Assembly: GCF_036320965.1 (NCBI RefSeq)
Contig: NC_092238.1
Location: 26,966,403 to 27,030,402 of the forward strand
Length of the DNA stretch: 64,000 nucleotides
Reading direction: 5' to 3'
Source of the DNA: Panulirus ornatus
Lineage: Eukaryota > Arthropoda > Malacostraca > Decapoda > Palinuridae
Numbering within the stretch: position 1 is the stretch's first letter; every line of letters starts with the position of its first letter. The translations under genes and the position numbers were made by a program. This document shows positions 11,063 through 24,229 of the stretch, one piece after another. Under the pieces are notes generated by a model. The model was not told the DNA's origin. It made no database searches and saw only the letters and a list, made by a program, of their open reading frames with translations.

Positions 11063-11746
11063 GGCAGCACGTCCATTGTGAGACGTTATGTAGCTACGAC
11101 GTTATGAGCCATACATGATGAATTAGTGCGGGCGCCGTTGGCCAATTAAATCACACACGCCCCGACCAGACTAGAAACCGTCTCATCTACATACAGTGTC
11201 CGGGAGATGCTCGTAGTAATTGCGTTATGGTAATGAGCTATGTAAAGTAAGGTACGTGTTGCCTCGGTGCTGTACTCCATAGTGAATACATATATGCACA
11301 GAGAATTCCTTTGTGTCGTATACTGCAGTAGACTTCCATGTATTTCCCGGTTTTTAAGGCTGTAGCTATCAACCTTGATTTGACAGATAGGCTTTATCAA
11401 AGGTATTAGATAGAAAAAAAAAAGAGAATTGACATACTAAGATTGTTCAATGGAACTCCATCAATTCATACCGAGTATTCAGTTTATCAATTCCATGGCG
11501 TGTACGGATCAATCCCACGATCGAAGATCTTTCTCACTCGGTGTCCGGGAAGCGAAGAAGGCTGGCTTGGCTTGGCTTGGAGGAGGAAAGTCACCTCGCT
11601 GGATCAACAGCTTGGCTGGGAAGAGCTCCCGATTGCTGTGGGTGACCTTCGACCTACTGGCCAGGCTCCTGAGGTATTACCGTGGAGTGGGTGGGGCTCA
11701 AGTCTTCCCCCGGCCATGATTGGCTGCCTACTCAGAAGCCGAGGCT

Positions 11747-11784
<38 letters not shown>

Positions 11785-11980
11785 TAGCATACACATTTAC
11801 CGGCATAAACGCACACATTTATTACACACTGTTTTGTTATTGTTATTGCATGATCTTGCAAACGTTTACTGCTGAACAAAATATGCAAGCACTTCCCTTG
11901 CAAGCATACCTGATTACGAAAAACAGAATCAAATATTACTTTTTCTGGTCAAAGAGTAAAAGTGAATTGGTTACGATGAT

Positions 11981-11981
<1 letters not shown>
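11061..11981. other. Anonymous DNA with (CA)n at 11751-11781
   Basis: No gene recognised. The overlapping plus-strand ORFs at 11443-11787 run into the CA tract and have no known domain. Confidence 0.5.
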
Positions 11982-12049
<68 letters not shown>

Positions 12050-12063
12050 GGAGAGAGAGAGAG
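11982..12063. repeat. (GA)n with internal G13 run
   Basis: GA tract interrupted near 12039-12051 by a homopolymer G run. Confidence 0.97.
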
Positions 12064-13687
12064 TTCTGATATAACAGAATGAATTCGTTCGTTTTAATGG
12101 TAAGTTGTTGTTAGGCAAATGGCGTCCAGTTGTTTTTGGAACTCCATGCATCTTTATGAGAAAAAGATTGAAAAAAAAAAAAAAGAGAATCACGAAACAT
12201 GAAAAAAAAAAATTGTAATTTAAATTTTCTGAAACATTATTCCTGGTATGCTCATGGATTTACCTAACATTAACTGTAAAATGGAAATAAAGGTAATTAG
12301 GTTATACTTTAATTACTCCACGTACCGAGTAGATATCTGATAGTTCTCTCTCATTCTATCGTTGTGTTAGATCTACTTTGCCGTTATGCGCTGCCAGTAG
12401 ATGTAGACGGATAGATAGATATCGCAAGTCGGCAGTTTACGCCTTCTTTACAGTAAATAGATGACACGTAACGCTTGAGGGCGGAATTATTATAAGATAT
12501 TTTGAGTTATCTTGCTTGTCTGAGACCAAGGAACTCTCATCCTGGTCCTTCCCTTCTTTTTTTTGCCTCTCTCCCTTTTCTCACAGCGCTCACAAGAAAT
12601 ACAATAAACCCTCTCCCAAATTCTTCAACTTTCACAGAAGAAAAAAAAAAAACCCGCCACCACTCCTCTCCTACCTCCAGTCAGTTGCCAGGAAAGGTAT
12701 TCGCTACTTAATGTGTCCTCGCCACAGAGACCCGAGCCTGGTAAACGCTGGAGCTATTACAGCATTTACCCTGACTGCTGGTACGTGTAATGGGAATGTG
12801 TTAGGAATTGTTCCTCATTTTGCCAGAAAGGATTCATACTTAAAAGGGGCCATTGATGTGGTGTCCCTTTGTACTGTTATGAGAATCGGGGATGCAAATA
12901 CAGTGCGTTTAGATGCCTGTTGAGCAGATTAAAAAAAACATGTTGCAGGTAAATGCTCATCGCTCTTGGATTTTTACTGGGCTGTGAAAGAAGATCTGTA
13001 GCCTTTAAAAGAAATATATGAGGAGCTAAGATATAATCTTGCGGCACCCTCGTGTTTTTTGATAGGCAGTAGTTTAGTGTGCGTCCTTCGCGCGGCTACA
13101 GAAACGGGTCAGGCGGAGGAGAAAGAGGATGGGAATCAGTAAATATAAGAAGAGAGAACTGGTGAGGACAGATTCTGCTGCCAGACGATTCCCAGAGGCC
13201 CTTTGGGAAGATAAAACCTCGGCTGTCGGAGAAGATCGGCCCAACTCGGCGTGTGTAAAGTTGTAAGAAATGACTCCTGTCCCAGAATGGGCCAAGACAG
13301 ATCCAAATACGTCCAATGCTGCGTTGCTGAACTTTAATCGTTATGTCGCCTGTTGTGATGCGATTGATTTTACGTGGAAGGGAAATGAGTTTTGAAATCG
13401 TTCTCATCAGTGTGTGATGTGTGGTAGCTGTGTGTTGGTACTCTGTGTTCACACGTACATACAGACGGAAAGGGATATGCATTCACACGCACGTGCGATC
13501 GTAAATACATAAACACACAAAACATACATATGGTGATATAACTGTGGAGAAATGATGTATCACGTGATCGCATCGTCCATCACACACCTATAAGGTTTTG
13601 CGGTCACCTTGTGCATTACTACACACACACACTCACACTATCATAACCTGATAAACCTCAAGTCTTTCATCTTCTCCGATTGTCTTC

Positions 13688-13692
<5 letters not shown>
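12064..13692. other. Anonymous DNA, no gene recognised
   Basis: Contains several A runs (12172-12184, 12202-12211, 12641-12652). ORFs at 12516-12923 and 13074-13482 have no identifiable domain. Confidence 0.5.

Positions 13693-13755
<63 letters not shown>
13693..13755. repeat. (CT)n microsatellite
   Basis: CT tract ending in a short GT stretch. Confidence 0.97.
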
Positions 13756-13763
<8 letters not shown>

Positions 13764-14267
13764 ATAAGCCTCTCAGTCTACCTGTCCCTCACTCTCTACA
13801 GAATTATCAAATTAGCAAAACCTCTACACAAAATCTTTCGAAATGTTTTTTACTCGCTGACCATAAATCGGTATTCGGTGTCGTTTGCCTCACGCTAGTC
13901 CTATCCTTTTCCCATTTTTTATTAGGTGTAACCAGCGTTTTCTTCCCTTCTTTCTGTTCTCCTTTATTCACTGTCTGCATCACTTCCATTCCCCTCGCCC
14001 CCTCTCAAAAAATTTCTTTCTAAAATGTCTCCCAGCCTTACAACCCCACAGAGCTGCTTTTCCATAAGCTTTAACGAGATTTGATTTACATTTAAAATTT
14101 TCACCCAACTCTTTATTTTTTTTGGTTCAGTAGCTTCCATAGTGTTTCTAACTTTTCCGTCATGTATTTTTATTTTGTGGGGGAAATCGAAGTTCTACAA
14201 TTAATTTTCTTTGACTGCTTTTCACTTAAAGTTACTTCATCAGTCTTGTGCCCAAATTATGCACCTA

Positions 14268-14302
<35 letters not shown>

Positions 14303-14363
14303 CCTTTGGCTCGAGGCCAGAGGGTCATTACTTGGCATAGCTGTTTCTTTCTCTTTCTCCCAG

Positions 14364-14365
<2 letters not shown>
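13756..14365. other. Pyrimidine-rich DNA with (CA)n at 14271-14300
   Basis: T/C-rich strand, poor in stop codons, giving accidental ORFs. No gene recognised. Confidence 0.5.

Positions 14366-14453
<88 letters not shown>
14366..14453. repeat. (TA)n-(TG)n compound microsatellite
   Basis: Seventy bp of TA passing directly into about nine TG units. Confidence 0.97.
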
Positions 14454-14884
14454 ATCGATTTGCTTTCATTTTGGAAAGCAATTTCCTCCACAAGTCATCC
14501 CTTTCCTTGTACCGTATATTTCGTAATCGCACGGCCGCCTGTTCTGTCCTTTCGTGGAGACATCCACCTCACGACGCACGAAACTCACGCAACCCTGGTG
14601 TTCGAGAGGCTTCGTAAGAACGTCCCACGGTGCACTGGGACGTGGGATTCAATATTCCTGTTTGTGGTTGGAATCAAAGGATCTGAACCGCGTCTTCGTA
14701 ACCACACGGGTAATTACCTGGAAGTTGGGTCGCCTAATTGCCTCGGATAATTAAGTCTGGGCTCAGGGGTAGACTCTCAAAATATCTTAATGACCGTCTG
14801 TAAGTCTTGTGAGAGCTAATCACTCACCGGGTTCGGCCACCGGTAAGAACCCAGCATCTGTATTAATCTCGAGGCGCTGAAATT

Positions 14885-14885
<1 letters not shown>
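14454..14885. other. Anonymous DNA, weak B-box-like site
   Basis: The minus strand near 14680-14692 carries the same B-box variant (GGTTCAGATCC) seen at 8771, without a foldable tRNA around it. Nothing else recognised. Confidence 0.35.

Positions 14886-14962
<77 letters not shown>
14886..14962. repeat. (GT)n-(GA)n compound microsatellite
   Basis: About 12 GT units followed by about 27 GA units. Confidence 0.97.
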
Positions 14963-14964
<2 letters not shown>

Positions 14965-16009
14965 CACCAATATCACACACAATTTCCTAGCACCGTAGGA
15001 GGAAAAAGGTCATCATGTAGTAGATTTCGACGATAGATCATTGCTTCTGTCGACGTCGACCCAAAGGTACAAATGTTCTATGCTGTAGTTTCGGAGCATC
15101 GAAACGATCAGTGAATCGACTCGAGTATTCATTCACGACCTTTGATCGACGTGGATGTTGATCATGTATCGACATGTTAGCCGATTAACTGAATTATCCG
15201 ACCATTGCTGACGTGTCTGTCACGCACTCCACATAATCTTAGTAATGATTAATCACTGTTGGATTGGACTGTAGTGTGATATAATCATTCATCCATCTGG
15301 TTGGTATCGTAGGATTCATTACTCGTCTACATTTCTTTTCTCTTTCCCAGACACATTCTGTCAACCACTCACATCGCTCTCCCCAAAAAACAAACTCCCG
15401 AGCAAGAAACCCCACGCGGTCACTGGAAACCACAAGACTCCCTTTTCTACATTTGCCAATCTGGAAAGACGTGTCCTCCTCTTGTCGCCTGCACCTCGAC
15501 GGTCCAACAAAACACAGCTGACGAGTGATTTTGCTCAGCGCTGGTAGAAAGAAAACGGCCGCCATGCGACGCGCTGAAACTTTCGAAGAATATCGGATGA
15601 GGAGAAGCAGTTGCAAGTCAGGCAAATGTAGGGTTATAACTATCCAGCGTCGGGACACTCTGCTTAAGCTGGCTTTCGTGGAGGGTATGTGTAGTTGGGG
15701 GCTGTTTGGGGTAAGGGCGCTCCCTCCAGCCCCCGATACAACAGTTCGCCATCCCGTTAATCCGTCAATATACGGTTGGATATCGAGTTTAGATTAAAAC
15801 GCCGTCGATATTGTCAGTGTCGACTTTACCTCGTAGTGTTGAACCTCGAACACCTGGAGAAGACCCCTCCCCCCCCTTCCCCCATTTCAGTGGGGTCCAC
15901 GGCGTTACTGATGAATCACCTTTTGTACGCGTTCAGCGTTTAAGATTTCACTGGGCGAATTCAGCCGCGCTGATCGCCTTGAGAGGTCAGCAATGCGCGT
16001 CGAGTACGA
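14963..16009. other. Anonymous DNA, no gene recognised
   Basis: Minus ORF 15239-15658 and plus ORF 15525-15797 overlap in antisense and neither resembles a family I know. Frequent ATCGAC/GTCGA motifs at 15040-15190 look like a degenerate repeat. Confidence 0.45.
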
Positions 16010-16331
16010 CGGTACTGCGAGCCTTGAGCACGAAGGTGCAAGCCTTGAGCACAACGTTACGAGCCTTGACCACGAAGGTGCAAGCCTTGAGCACGAAGGA
16101 GCAAGCCTTGAGCACGAAGGCACGAGCCTTGAGCACGAAGGTGCAAGCCTTGAGCACGAAGGTTCGAGCCTTGTGCACGAAGGTGCAAGCCTTGAGCACG
16201 AAGGTTCGAGCCTTGTGCACGAAGGTGCAAGCCTTGAGCACGAAGGTACGAGCCTTGAGCACGTAGGTGCAAGCCTTGAGCACGAAGGTACGAGCCTTGA
16301 GCACGAAGGTACGAGCCTTGAGCACCAGGTA
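16010..16331. repeat. 21-bp minisatellite, about 15 units, open in several frames
   Basis: Unit GGTGCAAGCCTTGAGCACGAA, with alternation between GTGCAAG and GT(A/T)CGAG and between GAGCAC and GTGCAC. This gives a 42-bp higher-order pattern in the middle. Because 21 is divisible by three and the unit has no stop in several frames, both strands stay open: plus reads ASLEHEG heptads, minus reads LKARTFV or LRAQGSY heptads. No start, splice or homology evidence supports translation. Confidence 0.95.
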
Positions 16332-16930
16332 GCACCAGGTCACGAATGTAGTGCATTTTCTGTTAATACAAGTTCACGAATGCAATACATTATCTGGTAA
16401 CACAAGATCACGAGCTCAGTATATTACCAGGTCACGAATTTTTTGCATCAGTTTTTACCCCCAGTTCAAAAGAGTTTTGGGTGACCTGGTAACACCAGTT
16501 TACAAGGGTCGTAATCTACCTGATAATACGTTAGGTCACGAAGGTCGGGCATGACCTATAATCATCAACCAGGTCATGGTAGTTATGAGTGATCTATTTC
16601 TCCCAGGTCATGAGAGTTGTGGACGGTCTTTTTTTCCCTCAGTCATGACGTCTTTGTGTGACCAAATTTCACCAGGTCACGTAGGTCGCGCATGACCTAG
16701 TTTCACCAGGTCACGTGAGTTGCACATGACCTAGTGTCATCAGATCACGAGGGTCGCGCATGACCTAGTTTCACTTGGGCACGAGGCTCGCGCATCACCT
16801 AGTTTCACCAGGTTACGTGGGTCGCACATAACCTAGTTTCATCAGATCACGAGGGTCGCGCATGACCTAGTTTTACCAGGGCACGAGTGTCCTGTATGAC
16901 CCAGTTTTACCAGGTCATGAAGGTCACACA
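16332..16930. repeat. 34-bp AGGTCA/TGACCT-rich tandem array
   Basis: From about 16665 the unit is a regular 34 bp: ACCAGGTCACG, then GGTCGCGCATGACCTAG, then TTTC. About eight units follow, after a degenerate stretch back to 16332. Each unit pairs an AGGTCA half-site with a downstream TGACCT, i.e. inverted nuclear-receptor-type half-sites. The similarity may be an accident of the repeat unit. Confidence 0.85.
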
Positions 16931-17107
16931 TGCAGTTACTGAGCGAAACTATCCGCAATATCAGTCTTGTCAACAGGATACAACGCGTCAAAGTTTTTAA
17001 TATAATTTCTTCAATTTTTTTTCTTTTTCATATGTGGGAAAACGAATATCTACAAATATTTTTTGACATGGTTGTATTGAATCCAATAGTGTGTACAGAG
17101 AAACCTA

Positions 17108-17112
<5 letters not shown>

Positions 17113-17181
<69 letters not shown>
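17113..17181. repeat. (TA)n microsatellite
   Basis: Pure TA tract. Confidence 0.98.
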
Positions 17182-17184
<3 letters not shown>

Positions 17185-17735
17185 GTCAGAGAAAAAAAGT
17201 GTGGGAGGCTGTTCTGTCTGATCAGATGATATCAACCCTGGCTTTCCCCACCACAAAGGCCTTTGGCAACCAAACTTTTTAATCACTCAATAGAAACCAG
17301 TTCCAGGGGAAAATTAAATGTACAGATTTTTTCTCTTTCATTCTTTTCACCCGCTTCAGTGCCTCATATTTCTTGCCTTACTCAGGGTGGCCGAAGGTAT
17401 TATTCTCACACGTTTGCGGGTCTCTTGTCTCCCATGATAAGAATATTTAAACAACTCGCCACCTGAAGGTGAAGTACCTGAAGGCTGGGAAATGGGAAAT
17501 GTCCCCCTTTATAAACGCGTAAGAGGTTAAGACTTGTGTCTGGATCACGGTTCAGTTTTGCCTCGGCTTAAAGTACAACTATGGAAGAAATAGTCAAGGG
17601 AAATAATGAAATATTTAGATCAACACTTTATGTAACAATACGATCAACATTTCTTGAAAAAGAAGTTTTTAATGTTACATATACCAAATGGGATTCGAAC
17701 TTAATCTTTGTTGGAATAACATTAAACTTTTCTGA
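17182..17735. other. Anonymous DNA upstream of RT relic
   Basis: No domain recognised. The AT-rich part 17570-17735 may be unrecognisable 5' sequence of the retroelement that follows. Confidence 0.4.
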
Positions 17736-18575
17736 ATGCTTTTTTTCATGAACATTTTAAAAGATAAATATTCCAGCTGGTCGAACGTAACAAGTGGAGT
17801 ACCACAGGGATCAGTCCTTGGCACCATCCTTTTTATAATTCATGTAAACGACTTAGAAATGGGCCTTAAATCTAAGATATCATTATTTGCGAGCTATGCG
17901 AAATGTGTACATGAAGGAAGGACAATAGATACGCAAGACTTAAGGGGAAAAAGTCCAAAGAATGTTGACCCCCTAACTGAGGCCAAAGAAGAGGCATATA
18001 ACATTCATCGTAAATAGATGCAAAGCTGGTGTGGAGATGAAAATGCTAAACGTGAATACGGAATGCTTCCAAATCCACTGACTAGACTTAGAGAGAAGAG
18101 GGATCTTAAAAGTCGGTGGTGTCAGTAACAGTCTCAGTACACTAAAGATGCCTTAGGAACAAGCAGTAAGGCAAACTTGAGTGGCAGAATCTATAGCAAG
18201 GAACTTTGACCACAGAACACGAAGGGGAGTTCTAACACACTTCAGTGCATTAGTAATGCCTCATTTTGTATAAAGGACGAGAAAACACTTGAACAAGAAC
18301 AAAGAAAGGCTACATAACTAATTTCACATCTGGAAAACGCACTGTATGAAATGAGACAAAGATGAAAGATATCTTTTTCTTAAGCGTATTTAAACTATAA
18401 AACAAAACAGTCATTAAGAAAATCAAATGAAACCAAAGAACAGTATATTATATTAACACAGGTAAACAAAAGGTTTCATTTTAGATAGAATTGTCGAGCA
18501 CTGGAATAAGTTCCTGTCAAGCGTTGTTGACACTAAAACTATCAGTACATTAAAAGAGAAAGAAAAAAAAAAATG
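17736..18575 (+). pseudogene. CR1/L2-like non-LTR retrotransposon relic
   Basis: Residues SGVPQGSVLGTILFIIHVNDL (split: SGVPQGSVLG, then ILFI..VNDL) near 17793-17855 are the RT palm motif of CR1/L2/Jockey-type elements. The catalytic FADD box is altered to FASYAK, losing both aspartates. Later segments in shifted frames read LREKRDL, YTKDALGTSSKANL, FDHRTRRGVLTHFSALVMPHFV (in two parts) and RIVEHWNK.LSSVVDTKTIS near 18487-18555, the usual C-terminal order. Several frameshifts and stops show long decay. The 3' limit is set by the last recognisable residue. Confidence 0.82.
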
Positions 18576-18879
18576 GACAGAGGTTCTGTCAGTTCGAGTT
18601 TTTCCCAAACGAAAATACTGGGAAGAACATATTTGTACAGGTCCACATTTTATTCTGTTTCCAGGTCAACAGCAATGACAAGTACCACACACTAATTCCC
18701 AAGTCTAGCGTATGGCAGGAGCCGTCAGGAGTACACGAAATAGTCAGTGCCCATCAGGGCAGAGCAGATCAGCTACAAATAGATACAGTGTTGTGGCCTC
18801 GGGCTAACTGGTGGACAGGAGACGAATCGGACTTATAACTACGTACACTCCCGCCGACGCCAGCTGATGGAGTCGGATC

Positions 18880-19070
18880 CCACTGATTCCTGTGTGATCC
18901 TACTGATTCCTGTCTGATCCTACTGATTCCTGTATGATCCTGCTGACCCCCTCGGTCTGAGCCCGTTTGATTCCGCTGACCCCCATCCGATCCCTAACCC
19001 TCTTTTGATCGTGCTTGAACCCCGTCTGATGGCGTCTTATCCCACTGGCCCCGTCTTATCGGACCGACCT
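18880..19070. repeat. Degenerate ~20-bp repeat (GATCCTACTGATTCCTGTCT-like)
   Basis: Three near-identical 20-bp units at about 18887-18950, then increasingly diverged copies keeping the GATCC and CTGA pattern to about 19070. Confidence 0.75.
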
Positions 19071-19185
19071 CTCTAAGGGTAAACCTCAATCGACCACAGA
19101 TGGACAAGAAACAGGATTTTTTCCCCACCCGCTCGGCAGTGGGTTAAGTGAGGTGAGAGAGGCTGTGCAGGAAAGAGCCACTCAG

Positions 19186-19186
<1 letters not shown>

Positions 19187-19226
<40 letters not shown>

Positions 19227-19232
19227 TTTGTT
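19187..19232. repeat. (GT)n then (GTTT)n
   Basis: GT tract ending in three GTTT units. Confidence 0.96.
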
Positions 19233-19373
19233 TGGTGAGGGAGCTGGGACTTCTCGAACAGCTGGTGTCGGAAAATCATTGCTAGGGAATACATTAGCAT
19301 AAATTATCGATGGGACTTCAGCTGGACCAATCTTCATTATTTCTTGCATCACTTCCTCCCTTCACAGTACCCA

Positions 19374-19407
<34 letters not shown>

Positions 19408-20477
19408 CCGTCTTTTTTTTTTCTTTAGCCGGAGGAGTGGCGATACGAGAGACGATCTTCCTCCTGTTCTGTTCGTTCATCTTCCGACCCTCTCCTCTTT
19501 GTTCACCCACTCATCTCTCACCCTGAGCCAGTCTTCCTAACAGTGTGGACCAGGTCTGTGAATAAAGACTTTCAACGTGCTCTCTGGATGAATTATTTTT
19601 CGCCAGCCACCCAGCTTGCCTCCAGCTTTAAGATAAAGGATCCTCTTCGCACATATCCCATTTAAAACACTGGGTCAAACATTTTTTTTTTTTTTTTTTG
19701 TAAAACATCATCACCTCGCTCAGAGGTATATATACTGGACGACCGTCCAACCCGTCTCGTAAGGAGGGTGGAATATTCCGAGGTTATTACGTAATAGTCA
19801 CAGCTGAAGCAGTGGTCCATCTATGCTGAGGGCTCATGAAATGGTGCCACAGTCCATTCCCGTCGTCTCGCATCTCCAGACGAGTCGGCCATGATGATGC
19901 TCTCCGCACTCATCCACTCAAGCGTATATGAACTACAAGACAGTCATTAAGCTGTAGTTCTCCTTAACCTTATACCATTTCCGTCTTTATATTTTCCCTT
20001 GGTCGGGTTGTAATTACCCTCTTCATGCCGTGGGGGCCCAAACCTTCTGTTGCTCCAGACTGGTGGTAGGCAGGCAGGCAGGTGCCATCTCTCTCTCTCT
20101 CTCTTGTTGATAACCAGACCACAACAGTACAGAACTCTTGTGTTCCGTGTTAAGGGCGTATACGTTGCCAGTGAGTCTTCCGTCGCTTAAAGCTGAGAAC
20201 GCGACTGTGGCTGTGCCTGGTGTCTGCAGACGTCCTGCTGCTGCTCCATGCCAGGCTGTTTGTACTGTGGCATCCAGCACGCAGCAGTGCCGGGTGTATG
20301 TTAGACCTGAACATGTAATGTTCTCATGGAAAGAGAACGTAAACAGTTTGACTGATGCGCGCGCCTGCGCGTTGAACTCGGGGCTCACCCGTCCGCCAGC
20401 CAGCCAGTCTCGTTGGCCCGGGTTCGACCCTCGGGCGCGCATTAGTAAAATTGTCCGATTTGATTTACATTTGCACA

Positions 20478-20478
<1 letters not shown>
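19233..20478. other. Anonymous DNA with short (CT)n tracts
   Basis: CT tracts at 19377-19403 and 20090-20103 and a T19 run at 19681-19699. At 20415-20440, CCGGG-TTCGACC-CTCGG forms a T-arm-like hairpin with a good B box, without a recognisable tRNA body. No gene recognised. Confidence 0.5.

Positions 20479-20479
<1 letters not shown>

Positions 20480-20537
<58 letters not shown>
20480..20537. repeat. (CA)n microsatellite
   Basis: Pure CA tract of about 29 units. Confidence 0.97.
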
Positions 20538-20538
<1 letters not shown>

Positions 20539-20689
20539 ATCATCATCCAATCCAAAATGATGTTACGTACCGACAAATCGTCGTCGCTTTTACATATTCT
20601 TAAAAACACATTGCCTACCTTGCACGTAACGTGATTCATTCTCATTCTCAAGGAAGTCAGCAAATTAGCATCACCCTTTAAAGACTTAT

Positions 20690-20850
20690 CAACCAACCAG
20701 TTTCGCTCTTACATACAGTCGGTTAATCAAAGTCAGTCGTACATGCTATCAGCCAATCAGCAATGCACTCTCATGCCACCTACCAGTCAACGTCACACTT
20801 TAATTAACCTATCAGCGTCGTGCTTGCATCAGCCAATCAAAATCTACTTT
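20690..20850. repeat. Degenerate ~30-35-bp repeat with CCAATCA motifs
   Basis: Motifs ACCAACCAG, GGTTAATCA, AGCCAATCAGC, CTACCAGTCA, CCTATCAGC and AGCCAATCA recur at 25-35-bp spacing together with TACAT/CTTACA segments. It is diverged but clearly periodic. Confidence 0.55.
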
Positions 20851-21562
20851 GTGGGGTACATACGCCAACGCATATTACACTCGTAAACTGAACCTTATTT
20901 GTAAAAGTTGTCTAAATTAGTTTTTTTATGTGCTTTGTGTATAGATATTAGATGAAAAGGACGTTTTACCCATAAATAACGGCTCGATAATCTATTGGCA
21001 GGCTTTAGAAATATTGTTCTGATGTCATTTATTCAGCCGTGATATGAAAAAATGTTTAATATGGATCACATAGGGCAAAATTGCACGTCATTCATAGAAT
21101 GCTTTTTTTTTTTTCTATCATGGAACGACACTTTCATAGTCAGGATGTATGATCTATATAATCATATCGTTTGAAGGGAATGAACATCCTGTTAAGCCTT
21201 ATTTTTGTCTTGACAACTTTTAAGACGAAGAGCCGACTCGTATTTCAAAAAAATACGGAGCCTTGTGAACAAAACAACGGAATCATATACTATGAAGCGA
21301 GTGAACCTCGTTCGACAAATTAGATGCGAAGCAAGACTGTTGAACGTGGTAAGGGAATTTCGTCACTCTTGACAAAGGCTCGGCTTTGGACACGACGCTA
21401 CACACCCATCAAGGGTGGCTTGCCTTCAAGGTGTGGAGCACCATCAGGTTGCTTGGGTCGCTAGCAGGAACAGGCGTTGGCGGTTGTCGTCGCTGGCAGG
21501 CGTGAGAGCTGGTGTAGGTATGAGGTTACGTACGTAATATTTCTCTCTCCCACAGTCAGGAT

Positions 21563-21563
<1 letters not shown>
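20851..21563. other. Anonymous AT-rich DNA
   Basis: No ORF, repeat or RNA recognised apart from a T12 run near 21103. Confidence 0.5.

Positions 21564-21624
<61 letters not shown>
21564..21624. repeat. (CT)n microsatellite
   Basis: Pure CT tract. Confidence 0.97.
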
Positions 21625-21627
<3 letters not shown>

Positions 21628-21943
21628 TGAGAGAACAGCGTGAGATAGCACAGAATTGCCTCACCTGCACTATGGTTTGGTGTTGTAAGACGTGAGGAGC
21701 TGCCTGGGATACAGATATTCAAATCCAGATATTTCCCGCAAATTTAGAAGCGAACTTTGAAAATAGAACTTTGTCATAAAACAAACTGGAAAAGAAAAAT
21801 CTGATATAATACTCACCCCCACCCACCCCCTCCCTCCCTTCCTCTCCACCTCCCGAATACAGAGGAAGAAAAAGAAGAAAAAAACGAATAGAGAAAATAT
21901 TGAGAGTTGTTTGATAAAAAGTTTTGCTCTCTGAGCACGTGCT

Positions 21944-21944
<1 letters not shown>

Positions 21945-22005
<61 letters not shown>
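21945..22005. repeat. (CT)n microsatellite
   Basis: Pure CT tract. Polypurine sequence at 21830-21900 lies just upstream. Confidence 0.97.
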
Positions 22006-22008
<3 letters not shown>

Positions 22009-22321
22009 AGGCTAAAGGTCAGTCGAACTGAGGGCAGCTTACTGCAAAGGATATAAACAAAAAAAGAACACAGAAATAACCATGACACAATAACCAACGG
22101 TTGACTTACGGCGAGAAGGTTCGTTAGGTAATTCATATGCTGGTGGCTGGCCTGTGTGTTGTCCCCCTTCTAGCCTGCTTCTGTAAAGACTTTGGAATCA
22201 GTGATTTTAAGGCGATTTAGAGAAGCAGGGCCGGAAGGGCATGGCTGTCCTGGGTTTAGATATAACAGACCACAGGTTTTTTGTCTTTTTATTTTTTGCC
22301 ACCTGCTGTTGAAGCCACAGG

Positions 22322-22337
22322 AGGGGGGGGGGGGGGG
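22322..22337. repeat. Homopolymer G16
   Basis: Run of G directly before the GATCTCTT-type minisatellite. It is prone to slippage and assembly error. Confidence 0.95.
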
Positions 22338-22590
22338 AGAGATCTCTTTGACCGCCACGGATATCTGTTGACCGACGGAGATCTCTTGGCCGCCCCGGTG
22401 ATCTGTTAACCGACGGAGATCTGTTGACCAACGCTGTTCTGTTGGTCAATGGAGACTTTCTGACCAACGGAGATCTTTTGGCTAAGGGAGACACACAGGG
22501 ACCAACGGAGGTTCTCATGGTTAACGAAGATATACTGTAGGCCAACGGAGATTTGTTGACCAACGGAAATTTCCGGACCGTGAGAAAGCT
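22338..22590. repeat. Degenerate ~21-bp minisatellite
   Basis: Unit approximates GACCAACGGAGATCTGTTG; about 11 diverged copies keep CAACGGAGA and GTTGACC. On the minus strand it reads heptads such as SPLVNRK and SPSVNR within a 178-codon frame (22207-22743). The period being a multiple of three is the likely reason the frame is open. Confidence 0.85.
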
Positions 22591-22754
22591 GTTGCCCATT
22601 GGAGGCGCTCTGAATATCTGCCTCATTAAAACGTCAGAGACGAATCCGGATGAAGACAGCAGTACGAACGCCCACAGGACATGAGATGAATTCCGAGTAT
22701 GAATCAGTTCTTCAGAATTCTCAAGTATCACTTCTAACATCATAAAACGAGAAA

Positions 22755-22950
22755 GCCCTTAACATTGAAGAGACAGCCCTCAGCACGAACGACAAAGCCC
22801 TTAACATGAAGAGACAGCCCTCAGCATGAACGACAAAGCCCTTAACATGAAGAGACAGCCCTCAGCATTAACGACAAAGCCCTTAACATGAAGAGACAGC
22901 CCTCAGCATAAACGACAAAGCCCTTAACATGAACAAGAAAGCCCTTAAAG
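22755..22950. repeat. 41-bp tandem repeat, about 4.7 units
   Basis: Unit GACAAAGCCCTTAACATGAA + GAGACAGCCCTCAGCATGAAC, with only a few substitutions between copies. Each unit consists of two related halves (AAAGCCCTTAACAT and ACAGCCCTCAGCAT), so it arose from an older ~20-bp repeat. Confidence 0.93.

Positions 22951-24229
<1,279 letters not shown>

Noticed and set aside
15811..16400. Four overlapping ORFs of 100-150 codons
   Set aside because: All are the 21-bp minisatellite read in different frames. No start context, splice sites or homology.
22755..22950. Possible CRISPR array
   Set aside because: Units are directly tandem without unique spacers, and the context is eukaryotic. The same applies to arrays at 16010, 24536, 34930 and 53275.
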